Under the pieces are notes generated by a model that was not told where the DNA came from, ran no database searches, and saw nothing but the letters and a program-made list of their open reading frames with translations. From assembly GCA_019239825.1 (NCBI GenBank), contig JAFAZK010000291.1, forward strand, positions 1 through 33,209: a stretch of DNA of 33,209 bases, given 5' to 3'. The DNA comes from Verrucomicrobiota bacterium (GTDB lineage Bacteria; Verrucomicrobiota; Verrucomicrobiia; Chthoniobacterales; JAFAMB01). Made by a program: the position numbers and the translations under genes. Shown here piece by piece: positions 22,767-30,520 of this stretch (position 1 is the first letter of the stretch; each line of letters starts with the position of its first letter).

Positions 22767-24455
22767 CTACGCACTGGTCTGGGAGACAAGTTGTTTTACC
22801 TGTGGGCTTACCGTCGGCCGGCGCAGGTAACGCACTACCGTCGTAGCGACGAAGACTAAATCGAGGCCAACAGCAGTCATAACATAACTTTCGCCACCAA
22901 TTCCGAAGCCGTAGCTGTGTAGGCCTGCCCCAAGGACGAAGTTTACGCCATACCATGCCATGACCACCGCGAGGAAACAGACCACGCCTCCAACGGCGAG
23001 GCCGAACTCCCCCCACCAGCCCGCGAGCCTCCCGTGCAGCACCACGATGTAACAAAGCAATGTGATCAGGGCCCATGTCTCCTTGGGATCCCAGCCCCAA
23101 AAGCGGCCCCAGCTATAATTTGCCCAGATGCCGCCAAGAATCGTGCCTGCGGTCAACAATAGCACGCCCAATTGGACTACACGGTATAGCCAGAAATGCA
23201 TCGCCTTGTCTCGGCGCGCCCGCACGGGGTCGTGCAGGTATTTCGCTAGCAAGATATGGCCCAATCCCATTGCGAGCGCGAAGGCGGCATAGCTGAGCGT
23301 GATGGTGAGCACGTGGACGGTGAGCCAGTAGTTGTTGCGCAGGACCGGCGCGAGCGGATCGATGTTTCCCGGCAGCAGCAGCGGCATTTGGTCAACAAGG
23401 ACCAGGAGCGAAAGGCTGATCGGCAGCGCAGCGAGAAGGTAGGTTACCGTGCGATAGAGCGCGAAGAAGATCAGCGAGAAGATCAACACGCCTGCCGCGA
23501 CCCAGATCATCGACTCGTACATGTTCGTCACCGGGGGTCGGCCTCCGATCAAGCAGCGCAGACCCATGCCGGTTACATGGAAAAGCAGACCGGCGAGCGT
23601 CGCCGCTAAACCGAGCCGACCGAACCACGGATTTCGCAACTTGAACCAGACGCCGCCGCCGAGCAGAAACAGCGCCAGCGCGTAACCTGCTGCGGCCCAC
23701 TCGAACGGATGAAAGTGGTTATAGAAATATTCGCGACCAAGGTCGCCCTCGCTAGGGTAAACGGACGGCGATAGGCGGTGCAGTGCAGAACGCAGCTGAT
23801 ATCCGTATGAACTAAACTGGGACACGTCGCTGGTTTTGTAGGCGGCGGTGAGAGCTTGCAGGGCCTTGGCTGCCGGTGCGAACTGATCCTGGGAATAGTA
23901 CGTGGCGAAATCGGGTGGCGCTACCCAAGCTTGCTTTGTGTCGGTCGGTGCGGGTACGAGGAAAAAGACGTCGCCCTTCTCGACTTGGTCAAAGAGCGCG
24001 AGACGGGCGACAACATTCTCGACCTCTTGATGAATTTGGTCGGGCTTGTCACCGGCATCGCGGACATCGCGCGCTTCCTTCAGCATTGCGCCAAGCAGTG
24101 AGGCATGGGTGAGATCCATGTAGGAAAACCGGCTTTCCGCGGCATCGAGACCGAGCTTCACGATCAGCGGACGGAAGCCGATCAATATGATCGGTTGCTT
24201 TCGCCACTCACGGGTGCAAAGCAACATCGAAAGCATGAAATCTGACGGCGCCCATGTCTTACCGAAGGCGGTCACTTGGTGCTGGCCGGTCAAGCGCACA
24301 ACCGTCTCGCGAGCCAGCGTGTCCATCGGTTTGCGTCTACCGCCGTCCTGCACCGCAAGCAGACCCAACTCCTTGAAATCGAGCGTAGCGCCCGCACGGG
24401 CCGACGGCAACAGGCCAAGAACGAATAGAACGATCAGAAGGATTGGTTTAGTCAT
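22767..24455 (-). CDS. ccsA: Cytochrome c biogenesis protein CcsA/ResC family
   Basis: Membrane heme-handling subunit of the system II cytochrome c maturation machine; with ResB it delivers heme to CxxCH apocytochromes outside the membrane. From ATG 24455 it has 562 residues: a signal-like start (MTKPILLIVLFVLGLL), a soluble periplasmic domain of about 230 residues, then about eight transmembrane helices. The tryptophan-rich WWD heme motif WGRFWGWDPKETWALITL is near residues 449-466. Flanking histidines fit heme ligation (FHVTGMGLRC, TVHVLTITLSY, LHSYGFG). The ATG overlaps the ResB stop (ATGA). The extended N-terminal soluble domain is longer than in small CcsA proteins and resembles the large CcsA/ResC-like proteins of several Gram-negative phyla. 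Confidence 0.92.
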   Translation of the reverse strand: MTKPILLIVLFVLGLLPSARAGATLDFKELGLLAVQDGGRRKPMDTLARETVVRLTGQHQVTAFGKTWAPSDFMLSMLLCTREWRKQPIILIGFRPLIVKLGLDAAESRFSYMDLTHASLLGAMLKEARDVRDAGDKPDQIHQEVENVVARLALFDQVEKGDVFFLVPAPTDTKQAWVAPPDFATYYSQDQFAPAAKALQALTAAYKTSDVSQFSSYGYQLRSALHRLSPSVYPSEGDLGREYFYNHFHPFEWAAAGYALALFLLGGGVWFKLRNPWFGRLGLAATLAGLLFHVTGMGLRCLIGGRPPVTNMYESMIWVAAGVLIFSLIFFALYRTVTYLLAALPISLSLLVLVDQMPLLLPGNIDPLAPVLRNNYWLTVHVLTITLSYAAFALAMGLGHILLAKYLHDPVRARRDKAMHFWLYRVVQLGVLLLTAGTILGGIWANYSWGRFWGWDPKETWALITLLCYIVVLHGRLAGWWGEFGLAVGGVVCFLAVVMAWYGVNFVLGAGLHSYGFGIGGESYVMTAVGLDLVFVATTVVRYLRRPTVSPQVKQLVSQTSA

Positions 24456-26002
24456 GGTTGGAATTTCCGGGTTGGTCGCAGGTAGAACATGGTAAAGATG
24501 CCGGTGCAGAACAAAAGCGAGCCGACCCATTTGAAAAGCCACCCCGGGTCGAACAGGATCTGGACGGAGCTTTGGTGCAGGTCGTGTGGGTTCCACGACG
24601 CCTGGGAAATCTTGTAGTTAAAGCCGGTCCAGCGCCGCCACAGCACGTCGGGAAAATTCATGGGCTCGTTCATCGAGCATGAGCCGGCTGCGACGTCGCC
24701 GCCGGCGTCGCGGACCTCAAGCGTGCTCTTAAACCCAGCCGGCGTGTCGCTGCCATCGTTGCGCTCCACCTCGAAACCCTTCAGCTTAAGCCCCACCGGT
24801 AGCTGATAAATCTTAGGGCCCAACGACACGTGCAACGTCTCGCCGGGCACGAGCAGGTCCACTTGCCAACCCGACGCCAACCATTCCTCTTCGTGCTCTG
24901 CGCCCCGGCGGAACTGCACCTTGATGCCACTGGTGAGATTCGCCCGCTCTGACGGGCGCATCCTAGTTGACTTCGGGATTGGCTCGAACTCTGTAGACGG
25001 TATTGCGCGTGGTATGACTTGCGCGACCTCGATCTGCCACGTGCCCCAACCCGTGGCCATCGGCCTCCCGGCCTCGAGCTTGCCCCGTGAAATCTCACCC
25101 TTTTCGTTCTGCAGATAATAAGAAAGGTTCCCGTCGTCAGAAAGGTAGATGACAGCCCGATCGCCGGGCGGAAGGTCAGGTGTTGCGTTGACCGAACCAG
25201 CCGACGTCGCGGCAACTTCATGCAGAAACGGCCCGACCTCGGTGACAGGAGCGTCCTTTGGGCCGACTGACGCCGCCCCGCCCGACAGGCATTCAACCGT
25301 AAGCAATCCGAGATCAATCGTCCGATTCTCTTGGTCGTTGGGCCAGAGCCACTCTTCGATGTCCTGGCCCATGTTCCAAAGCTTGATGCGCACTGCGGGC
25401 GCGCCGCCCTCCCTCACCGCCTGCGGTGAGGATAACGGCAGCAGCCGCTCTGCGTAATCGGTGACTGCAAGCGTCCAGCCGCCTGGCGTTGTGCCCAACG
25501 CAACGGCCTTGCCCGCCGATGAATGCTGGTACTGCAGGCCGACGGGAAAAGCCGCCGTTTTAGGCCCTTCCTGAACGCGAACCTCCTGCTGATCCATGAT
25601 TAGCCGGTTGCTCGGCCCGTCACCCACAAAAAGCGTCATCGTTCCCTCGATGCCCCAAATGCGCCCGACCAGTGCGCCGACTAGCAGCGTGATAATTCCC
25701 GCGTGCGTGATCACGAATCCGGCATGATGCTTCTTCCATGGATAACGCGAGAACGCCGCCGCGGCGAGGTTCACTCCGAGTGCGATCATCCACACCTCGA
25801 ACCACGGCGCCTCATAGACGTAGGCTCGTGCGACCTTCGCATCAAAACGCGCTTCGCAAACCGTGCCGACCGCGATGCCGACGACCAGTATCATCAGCAA
25901 GACCACCGCGAGTCGCACCGAGCTGAGAAAGCGGAACGTTCTCCGCCACCACCGCCGTAGGGTCGCAGAGGAGACGGTTTTGTCGTGGGTGTCGGGCATC
26001 AT
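24452..26002 (-). CDS. resB: Cytochrome c biogenesis protein ResB/Ccs1
   Basis: Second subunit of system II cytochrome c maturation, 516 residues. Transmembrane helices lie near the N-terminus (LAVVLLMILVVGIAVGTVCE, then VWMIALGVNLAAAAF and the following HHAGFVITHAGIITLLVGAL), and one closes the protein (LFKWVGSLLFCTGIFTMFYL). Between them is a large periplasmic domain of about 330 residues. CEARFDAKVARAYVYEAPWF and KKHHAGFVITHAGII are typical of ResB; the histidines there are candidate heme ligands. Start: tandem ATGs at 26002 and 25999 overlapping the DoxX-type stop (ATGA). It feeds straight into ccsA by another ATGA overlap, so the three genes are translationally coupled. Confidence 0.92.
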   Translation of the reverse strand: MMPDTHDKTVSSATLRRWWRRTFRFLSSVRLAVVLLMILVVGIAVGTVCEARFDAKVARAYVYEAPWFEVWMIALGVNLAAAAFSRYPWKKHHAGFVITHAGIITLLVGALVGRIWGIEGTMTLFVGDGPSNRLIMDQQEVRVQEGPKTAAFPVGLQYQHSSAGKAVALGTTPGGWTLAVTDYAERLLPLSSPQAVREGGAPAVRIKLWNMGQDIEEWLWPNDQENRTIDLGLLTVECLSGGAASVGPKDAPVTEVGPFLHEVAATSAGSVNATPDLPPGDRAVIYLSDDGNLSYYLQNEKGEISRGKLEAGRPMATGWGTWQIEVAQVIPRAIPSTEFEPIPKSTRMRPSERANLTSGIKVQFRRGAEHEEEWLASGWQVDLLVPGETLHVSLGPKIYQLPVGLKLKGFEVERNDGSDTPAGFKSTLEVRDAGGDVAAGSCSMNEPMNFPDVLWRRWTGFNYKISQASWNPHDLHQSSVQILFDPGWLFKWVGSLLFCTGIFTMFYLRPTRKFQP

Positions 26003-26598
26003 TTGATTTGAGATTCAGTAGCGTCCGGCCAAACACTCAGAATAAATGCAGCAGCAAAATCGACGAAGACCGAGTAATCGAGCGGCGCTTTTACACCGAA
26101 AGACAAGGTCATCGCGCCGGCGAAAAGAGCGAAAAGCACGGCGCTGGCTATGGCGACCGGGCGCCGGAAAATGCCAAGAATCAAGGCGATCCCTAACAAC
26201 CCCTCCGCAGCGGTGGCGATGACCGCTAGTGCGGGGGCGAGAGAACTGGGCAAAAAGCTATTCACCTTGGCAGTGTATGCAACGAAGTAAGTCCAATCTC
26301 CCCAGGAAACGGTGCCTGCTCCAGGCGGCCCCCAGATACCAAACCGATCCGCCACTGCGGAAAGCAAGGTTACACCTAAAGCCAACCGCGGCACCAGAGG
26401 AGCAATTCTGGCAGCGATGCCTGGTCTGTCAGAAAGACTTGCGTAAGCATTCATAGATGTTAGTCGCGCTTCAGAGTCATACGGTGCGGATTTCATGGCC
26501 GAATTTTCTTTGGGTTCCTTGCACTCTTTCTTTACAGACATAGTCCCGCGGCCGCGGGACGACGTCTGTTGCAACTTCCGCATCGCGGTTAGGTTCAT
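25999..26598 (-). CDS. DoxX-family membrane protein
   Basis: Membrane protein of up to 199 residues with four probable helices (LVPRLALGVTLLSAVADRF, LAPALAVIATAAEGLLGIAL, IASAVLFALFAGAMTLSFGV, SVFVDFAAAFILSVW). DoxX relatives are quinone-linked or thiosulfate-related membrane subunits, but many, like this one, have no assigned role. The first 48 residues are polar and uncertain: ATGs at 26598, 26541, 26496 and 26454 are all in frame, and none has a good ribosome-binding site. The 18-bp palindrome at 26543-26560 lies within this questionable part, so a start at 26541 or later is plausible. It opens the resB-ccsA unit. Confidence 0.75.
   Translation of the reverse strand: MNLTAMRKLQQTSSRGRGTMSVKKECKEPKENSAMKSAPYDSEARLTSMNAYASLSDRPGIAARIAPLVPRLALGVTLLSAVADRFGIWGPPGAGTVSWGDWTYFVAYTAKVNSFLPSSLAPALAVIATAAEGLLGIALILGIFRRPVAIASAVLFALFAGAMTLSFGVKAPLDYSVFVDFAAAFILSVWPDATESQIK
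26543..26560. repeat. GC-rich palindrome GTCCCGCGGCCGCGGGAC
   Basis: Perfect 18-bp palindrome, flanked by the outer inverted bases ACAGAC/GTCTGT. Its 14-bp core CCCGCGGCCGCGGG recurs at 30721-30734, and the left part at 4771-4782 where the MITE-like element interrupts it. It is followed by GACGA in all three places. Confidence 0.75.
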
Positions 26599-26910
26599 AA
26601 CTCAAATTCGAAAGTCGACATAAACTGCGCTTTGATTTGAAATGATAGGAGTTCGTTTTCCTTTAAAGTTGTGCGTATCAGGTTTTCTTTCGCCGGCTTG
26701 CCTTATACAGTTCCGCCAATCGATGCTGCCAACGCGCATTTATCATCCTTGTTTTCCTGATAGATCTCCGCATTTACCAATTAGTCGCGTCTGCCGGAGT
26801 AATCCTGACATGCCACACGCACAAAGAGATGAAGCTCCCGGCAGAACTACAGCAAATCTGTGGCACAGATGACAGGCGGGCAACACAATAGACAACCCGC
26901 ACACAGATAG
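26599..26910 (-). promoter_or_regulatory. Upstream region of the DoxX-resB-ccsA unit
   Basis: About 310 bp without a gene, containing the 50-bp element at 26761-26810 described below. No -24/-12 match of good quality was found. Confidence 0.35.
26761..26810 (-). repeat. 50-bp upstream element, copy 2 (DoxX-ccs unit)
   Basis: Second copy of the element at 15935-15984, 42 of 50 bases identical. Contains GCATTTAC at 26770-26777 and CCGGAGTAATCCTGACA at its end. It lies about 160-210 bp upstream of the DoxX-type start at 26598. Confidence 0.65.
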
Positions 26911-26988
26911 TTATTCGACCTCAAACCGGCGACGGTATTCCTCACGACTGACGCTTCGAGGATACTCGTTAAGTTCTCGGGAGTCCAT
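26911..26988 (-). CDS. Possible 25-residue peptide downstream of the sigma factor
   Basis: Short frame from ATG 26988 to TAA 26911; its ATG overlaps the preceding small frame's stop (TGATG). Product MDSRELNEYPRSVSREEYRR plus RFEVE; highly charged, no recognised family. The overlap chain with the sigma factor is the only support. Confidence 0.25.
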   Translation of the reverse strand: MDSRELNEYPRSVSREEYRRRFEVE

Positions 26989-27122
26989 CAACGCTTGTGC
27001 TCCATTTTGTTAGTTTCGGTCATACCGGTAATTGATCGCATCATGCGGCGTAGTCCTAACACGAGTGCTTGTAAAATTCTGTCGTTGCTAAACTGGTTCC
27101 GCTCTCTCGCAAATGGACTCAC
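26988..27122 (-). CDS. Possible 44-residue protein coupled to the ECF sigma factor
   Basis: Frame from GTG 27122 to TGA 26988. The GTG overlaps the sigma-factor stop (GTGA), the spacing often seen between an ECF sigma gene and its anti-sigma. The product (MSPFARERNQFSNDRILQAL, then VLGLRRMMRSITGM) is too short for a zinc-finger anti-sigma and lacks the HxxxCxxC motif. It may be a relic of one or an unrelated small protein. Confidence 0.3.
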   Translation of the reverse strand: MSPFARERNQFSNDRILQALVLGLRRMMRSITGMTETNKMEHKR

Positions 27123-27691
27123 CGCCACGAAGAAAGTGATTCCCGGAGGCGCTGGCGAGCCCGACACAACATCATCCAAAGATTTTCTCGTGAGATCTGT
27201 AACGCTTCGCAAATTGCGCGTCCACTCCAGCCTTCGAACTCGTAGAGCTGATAGACTGTCGCCATGCGACACGGCAATTCTTGTAGTGCCCGAGTAATTG
27301 CCTCGCGCAATTCTTTGGACTCCAGTTCCGTTCGCGGATCGCGAGGATGTCGTCCTGCACTCGCTGACGTTAGCGAATCGCGCTCTTCTCCGTGGTTCAA
27401 GAGTATATATTCGAAGAGGGTCCGGTTGCGATAGGTTCGCCGCAGTTGATCGCATACTTTGTGGTTCAGGATACCGGTTAACCAGGTTTTTTTGGTCGAG
27501 CTGCCCGAGAAGCTGCGATCACTTGAAAGGGCCGCAAGAAAGGTGTCCTGAACTGCATCTTCGGCCTGATCCGGATCGCGCAAATAACGAAGCGCGCGCT
27601 GGAAAAGGTGTTTGCGATGCGTTCCGAGATCTTCCGTAATCGCTCGATCGGGAGCCTCAATGCTACTCGCTTTTGAAAGTGTTGATAACAC
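27119..27691 (-). CDS. ECF-type RNA polymerase sigma factor
   Basis: A sigma-70 family factor of about 190 residues that would direct RNA polymerase to its own promoter class. Region 2 is visible as LFQRALRYLRDPDQAEDAVQ, DTFLAAL and KKTWLTGILNHKVCDQLRR. Region 4 is near the C-terminus: LQELPCRMATVYQLYEFEGW, SGRAICEALQISRENLWMML, CRARQRLRESL. There is no ATG in the leading part. GTG 27691 with AGG seven bases upstream is chosen; TTG 27721 is the longest option. A -24/-12-like sequence overlaps the TTG region and would place the transcript start near 27694, which conflicts with a normal leader. No zinc-finger anti-sigma gene follows; two very short overlapping frames do. Confidence 0.85.
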   Translation of the reverse strand: MLSTLSKASSIEAPDRAITEDLGTHRKHLFQRALRYLRDPDQAEDAVQDTFLAALSSDRSFSGSSTKKTWLTGILNHKVCDQLRRTYRNRTLFEYILLNHGEERDSLTSASAGRHPRDPRTELESKELREAITRALQELPCRMATVYQLYEFEGWSGRAICEALQISRENLWMMLCRARQRLRESLSSWR

Positions 27692-27704
27692 GCGAGACCT
27701 GTTT

Positions 27705-27720
27705 TGCACAAACCATGCCA
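27705..27720 (-). promoter_or_regulatory. Weak sigma-54-like promoter before the ECF sigma gene
   Basis: Minus strand reads TGGCAT-N5-GTGCA. The -24 part is good, the -12 part lacks the first T. It leaves almost no leader before GTG 27691, so it may be chance; the CTACGA boxes 73-124 bp upstream are in its favour. Confidence 0.3.
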
Positions 27721-27792
27721 AGGGATTTATCGCGGCTGTTGCTCAGATCTAAGATATTCCACCCGACGATGTTATCTATCTCACCAGTTCTA

Positions 27793-27844
27793 GCATCTAA
27801 CACATGACGTACCGTCATAACCTACGAGATTTCCACGTCTACGA
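27793..27844 (-). promoter_or_regulatory. GCATCTA box with two CTACGA half-sites
   Basis: Plus strand has GCATCTAA at 27793-27800 and two direct CTACGAGATTT copies whose CTACGA lie at 27822-27827 and 27839-27844. It is upstream of the ECF sigma gene in the same orientation as the other boxes. Confidence 0.4.
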
Positions 27845-28239
27845 GATTTAGTTGGGGTTTTCTGGCGTCCAAACAGCTCCTATTTGGAAACCTTACAAGG
27901 AAAGAGAAAATTACCCTAACACATCCGGTGATCCCAAACCTCGTTCTTCATCATGACCCGCGAAACCGTCACCGATCGGTCGGTCGGGAGCACAACACCG
28001 ATAAAACACAGGAAAACCGGCCTCCCGATTATTGGAGTCGTGACAGCGCAGAATTTTCGCTTCGCTCGCCGTGGCGTCGGCAGTGTCCGATGTACAGTGA
28101 CTCTTTTAGGCACCGGCGTGGTACAAGTTGGCATCGCAAAAATGGATCTTTGCTAATGAACCACGCTAAAATAAATCTATTAGTATACGCGACATAGTTA
28201 CGGCCCTGTTTACAAGATCTTGGTAGTTAGCTTCGGCTG
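27845..28239. other. Gene-poor interval with a relic of the quinone oxidoreductase leader
   Basis: About 400 bp. Small frames on both strands between 27916 and 28197 have no recognisable domain. At 28160-28192 the sequence CACGCTAAAATAAATCTATT matches the leader of the quinone oxidoreductase at 5479-5510, so the decayed duplicate begins here. Confidence 0.4.
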
Positions 28240-28530
28240 GCGATGCTTCATGAAGTAGCGGCGAGCGTCTTTGGCCCACATCGTCAATCCAATTCGGAAG
28301 ATGCTCTGCTATGTTCGCTTCTTCGAAGGAGAAGTTCGATCTGTCGACGTTGTGAAACACTAAGTTGTTGTATCCCATAGGTCTGACCAGCACACGCACT
28401 CGTTGGATACGACGACGTGGTGTTTGCCTTGGGCTCAGTCACGAATTTTTACGACATTCCCAACCCGGCCGGAACGGCCGTTGCAATGAAGTCGCTGGGA
28501 GACGCGATTCGGCTCCGCAATCTACTGATC
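28240..28530 (+). pseudogene. Decayed fragment of a type II NADH dehydrogenase gene
   Basis: Nucleotide similarity to 7387-7682 of the intact ndh in this window, for example GCTTTGGGCTCAGTCAC against GCCTTGGGCTCAGTCAC and ATGAAGTCGCTGGGAGACGC against ATGAAGTCGCTGGGGGACGC. Small deletions shift the frame (near 28266 and 28404) and an in-frame TAA appears at the AAACACTAAG site near 28359. Both ends of the gene are missing. Immediately before it lies the quinone oxidoreductase leader, so the duplicated block lost the two genes between them. Confidence 0.82.
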
Positions 28531-28633
28531 TCACGTCCTCCATTGAGCAAACCAAATTTTAGCTCTATGCAACGATTTTCAGTTACCTAAGTAAGTGACG
28601 GTCCATCCTCGATTGTCAGAAGATCGGCTCGCG

Positions 28634-29692
28634 TTATATCGCCCCGCCCATCGAGGCAACGATCGCCGGCGGATTCGCTGGTTGGGTACGTTCAATCCAC
28701 AGCTGAAAGTCTTCAACGTGATCTTCAATCAGTTGGTGGCATTTTTCTGATTCTCGTTTGCGAGTCGCCAGAGTTCGATCCGCTATACTCTGCAGCGAAT
28801 CGAGGTCGTACAAATAGACACCAGCCAACTCCTGAACTGCCGGATCGATGTCACGCGGCATCGCCAAATCAATGATAAAGAGTGGCCGCTCTCGGCGCGC
28901 CGGCAATAAGTGCGCTAACTTATCCAATGTGATAATCATGTGCGGAGCTGACGTTGAACTAACTAATATGTCCAATTCGCGGAACTCCTGCTCCCACGCC
29001 TGAAATTGAATTGCGCGTCCGCCGGTAATTGCCGCCAAAGCCTGCGCCCGCTCGAAAGACCGATTGGAGACGAAAATCTGTTCCGCCCCGCGAGATCGAA
29101 AAGCTTTGGCCGTCTTTTCGCTGGTCTCACCAGCTCCGAGAATCATAATCTTGCAGTCGTCCAGATCTCCAAAGATCTGTTGTGCCAAATTTACCGCCAC
29201 GGAACCGACCGAAACGCTGCCACGCGTGATCGCATTGGAAGAGCGTACTTGTTTACCGACTTGAAACGATTTTTGAAACAGCCGATTCAGGAACTTGCCA
29301 GTAGTCTTTGCGCAAATCGCAAACTCGTAAGCTCGTTTGACTTGGCCAAAAATTTCCGTTTCGCCAACGACCATCGATTCCAGGCCGGACGCTACTCGAT
29401 AGAGGTGACGAACACAGTGATCAGCCCATAAGCGGAAAAGATGGGTTTCGTCCTCGGCTCGCAAATCTCGGTAGAAGCTCTTAAAAAACACCGAAGCTGA
29501 TCTGTCGCGGAACTCTCCGGTCACATAAAATTCCGTGCGATTGCAAGTTGAGACGATAAGTCCTTCGTTTAGCCCTGGCATCGTCTTTAGCCGCGCCAAC
29601 GCCTCGGGTAAAGCAGACTCTCGAATCGCGAATCTCTCGCGCACGTCGACCGCCGCTGTCTCATGGCTAAGGCCGAAGCAAAATATGCTCAT
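28634..29692 (-). CDS. hemA: Glutamyl-tRNA reductase
   Basis: First committed enzyme of C5 tetrapyrrole synthesis: reduces glutamyl-tRNA to glutamate-1-semialdehyde with NADPH. About 352 residues. The catalytic cysteine is in LIVSTCNRTEFY; other signatures are HLYRVASGLESMVVGETEIF, GQVKRAYEFA, VGSVAVNLA, the Rossmann loop IMILGAGETSEKTAKAF, and DLAMPRDIDPAV. The C-terminal dimerisation helix is short, as in many bacteria. ATG 29692 (MSIFCFGLSHETAAV) matches the family start; the frame extends to a TTG at 29731. It is separate from the heme operon at 16-22 kb and about 630 bp downstream of a -24/-12-like sequence. Confidence 0.95.
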   Translation of the reverse strand: MSIFCFGLSHETAAVDVRERFAIRESALPEALARLKTMPGLNEGLIVSTCNRTEFYVTGEFRDRSASVFFKSFYRDLRAEDETHLFRLWADHCVRHLYRVASGLESMVVGETEIFGQVKRAYEFAICAKTTGKFLNRLFQKSFQVGKQVRSSNAITRGSVSVGSVAVNLAQQIFGDLDDCKIMILGAGETSEKTAKAFRSRGAEQIFVSNRSFERAQALAAITGGRAIQFQAWEQEFRELDILVSSTSAPHMIITLDKLAHLLPARRERPLFIIDLAMPRDIDPAVQELAGVYLYDLDSLQSIADRTLATRKRESEKCHQLIEDHVEDFQLWIERTQPANPPAIVASMGGAI

Positions 29693-30446
29693 CTCAGACG
29701 CGGATTTTCGTCGATACAACGACTTCCCCAAAACGACCGCAGAGCGGACCGACAGCAGCCATTAACAGGAGGAAAGATCCACAAACTGTTCCCCTCCATG
29801 GAATGTTCTGCACGAAAATCGGCAATGATGCCTGTGATCCTCCCCCGGAACTTCTCTTCCCGTCGATCTAACCGCATATCTTAGTTGTTCCCGTTGTTAG
29901 TTTACCTTTTGCTACATCTTTTTCACAGGCCCTCGAAGACCGCGGGCTCCGTCGATTTTCGCCCGCAAATGACCGAACAACGGCCCGTTAAACATCATTG
30001 TGTTAGCTGTCTTTTTCGGCTTTCGGTCGAACCAGCAACGCCAGGCGAAAGTAACTCGTCCGCCTGCTTCCGCAGAACGTATTGCTTTGTTTTTTCGATA
30101 TCGGATAGTAAACGTTTTTAGTTTTCGAGCGGATTATCATAACAAGCCTATTTATCAATTCTGGTTCTAGTGAAACCTGTAATGTCGGATGAGATCCAAT
30201 AGTGCTTATGGCACTCACATCCGTTCGCCGGGGGACTTCCTAATGAACACCTCGACCAACGGATGAGGACCGGTAAAGCACGTTTATGCTTTGACCGCAG
30301 GTCGCCCTCACATCAGCAAGTTGCATGCGGCGTGCCAGACCGCGGCATTGTCACGTAAGTCACTCATTACTAGCAGGTTGTGCAGACTTTGATCCCATCC
30401 TTACTATTACGACTGTTCGTAGACTTCTGATTTCGCATTTATTATT
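29693..30446. promoter_or_regulatory. Gene-free region upstream of hemA
   Basis: About 750 bp with no recognisable gene. It includes a -24/-12-like sequence at 30322-30337. If that promoter serves hemA, the leader would be over 600 bases, long enough to hold a regulatory RNA, although no known riboswitch fold was recognised by eye; otherwise a gene has been lost here. Confidence 0.3.
30322..30337 (-). promoter_or_regulatory. Putative sigma-54 promoter (-24/-12)
   Basis: Minus strand reads TGGCAC-N5-ATGCA, one base off consensus with correct spacing, pointing toward hemA. A CTACGA-N4-TCGTAG palindrome lies 110-125 bp upstream at 30447-30462. Confidence 0.5.
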
Positions 30447-30462
30447 CTACGAATCATCGTAG
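30434..30462 (-). promoter_or_regulatory. GCATTTA box with CTACGA-N4-TCGTAG palindrome
   Basis: Plus strand reads CGCATTTATTATT at 30434-30446 followed by the perfect palindrome CTACGA-ATCA-TCGTAG at 30447-30462. Same palindrome and same upstream position relative to a -24/-12 promoter as at 10905-10920. Confidence 0.5.
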
Positions 30463-30520
30463 TGACGACAGCCCGCCGGTTGTCGCTTTAACTGTCGCGC
30501 CAACAAACAACGTCAGGTTT

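Noticed and set aside
26712..26732. Sigma-54 promoter before the DoxX-ccs unit (TGGCAG on the minus strand)
   Set aside because: The -12 GC is not at the required distance; spacing is off by two bases.
27916..28197. Overlapping frames of 67-89 codons on both strands
   Set aside because: No domain, no ribosome-binding site, and they run into the decayed duplicate block; treated as chance frames.
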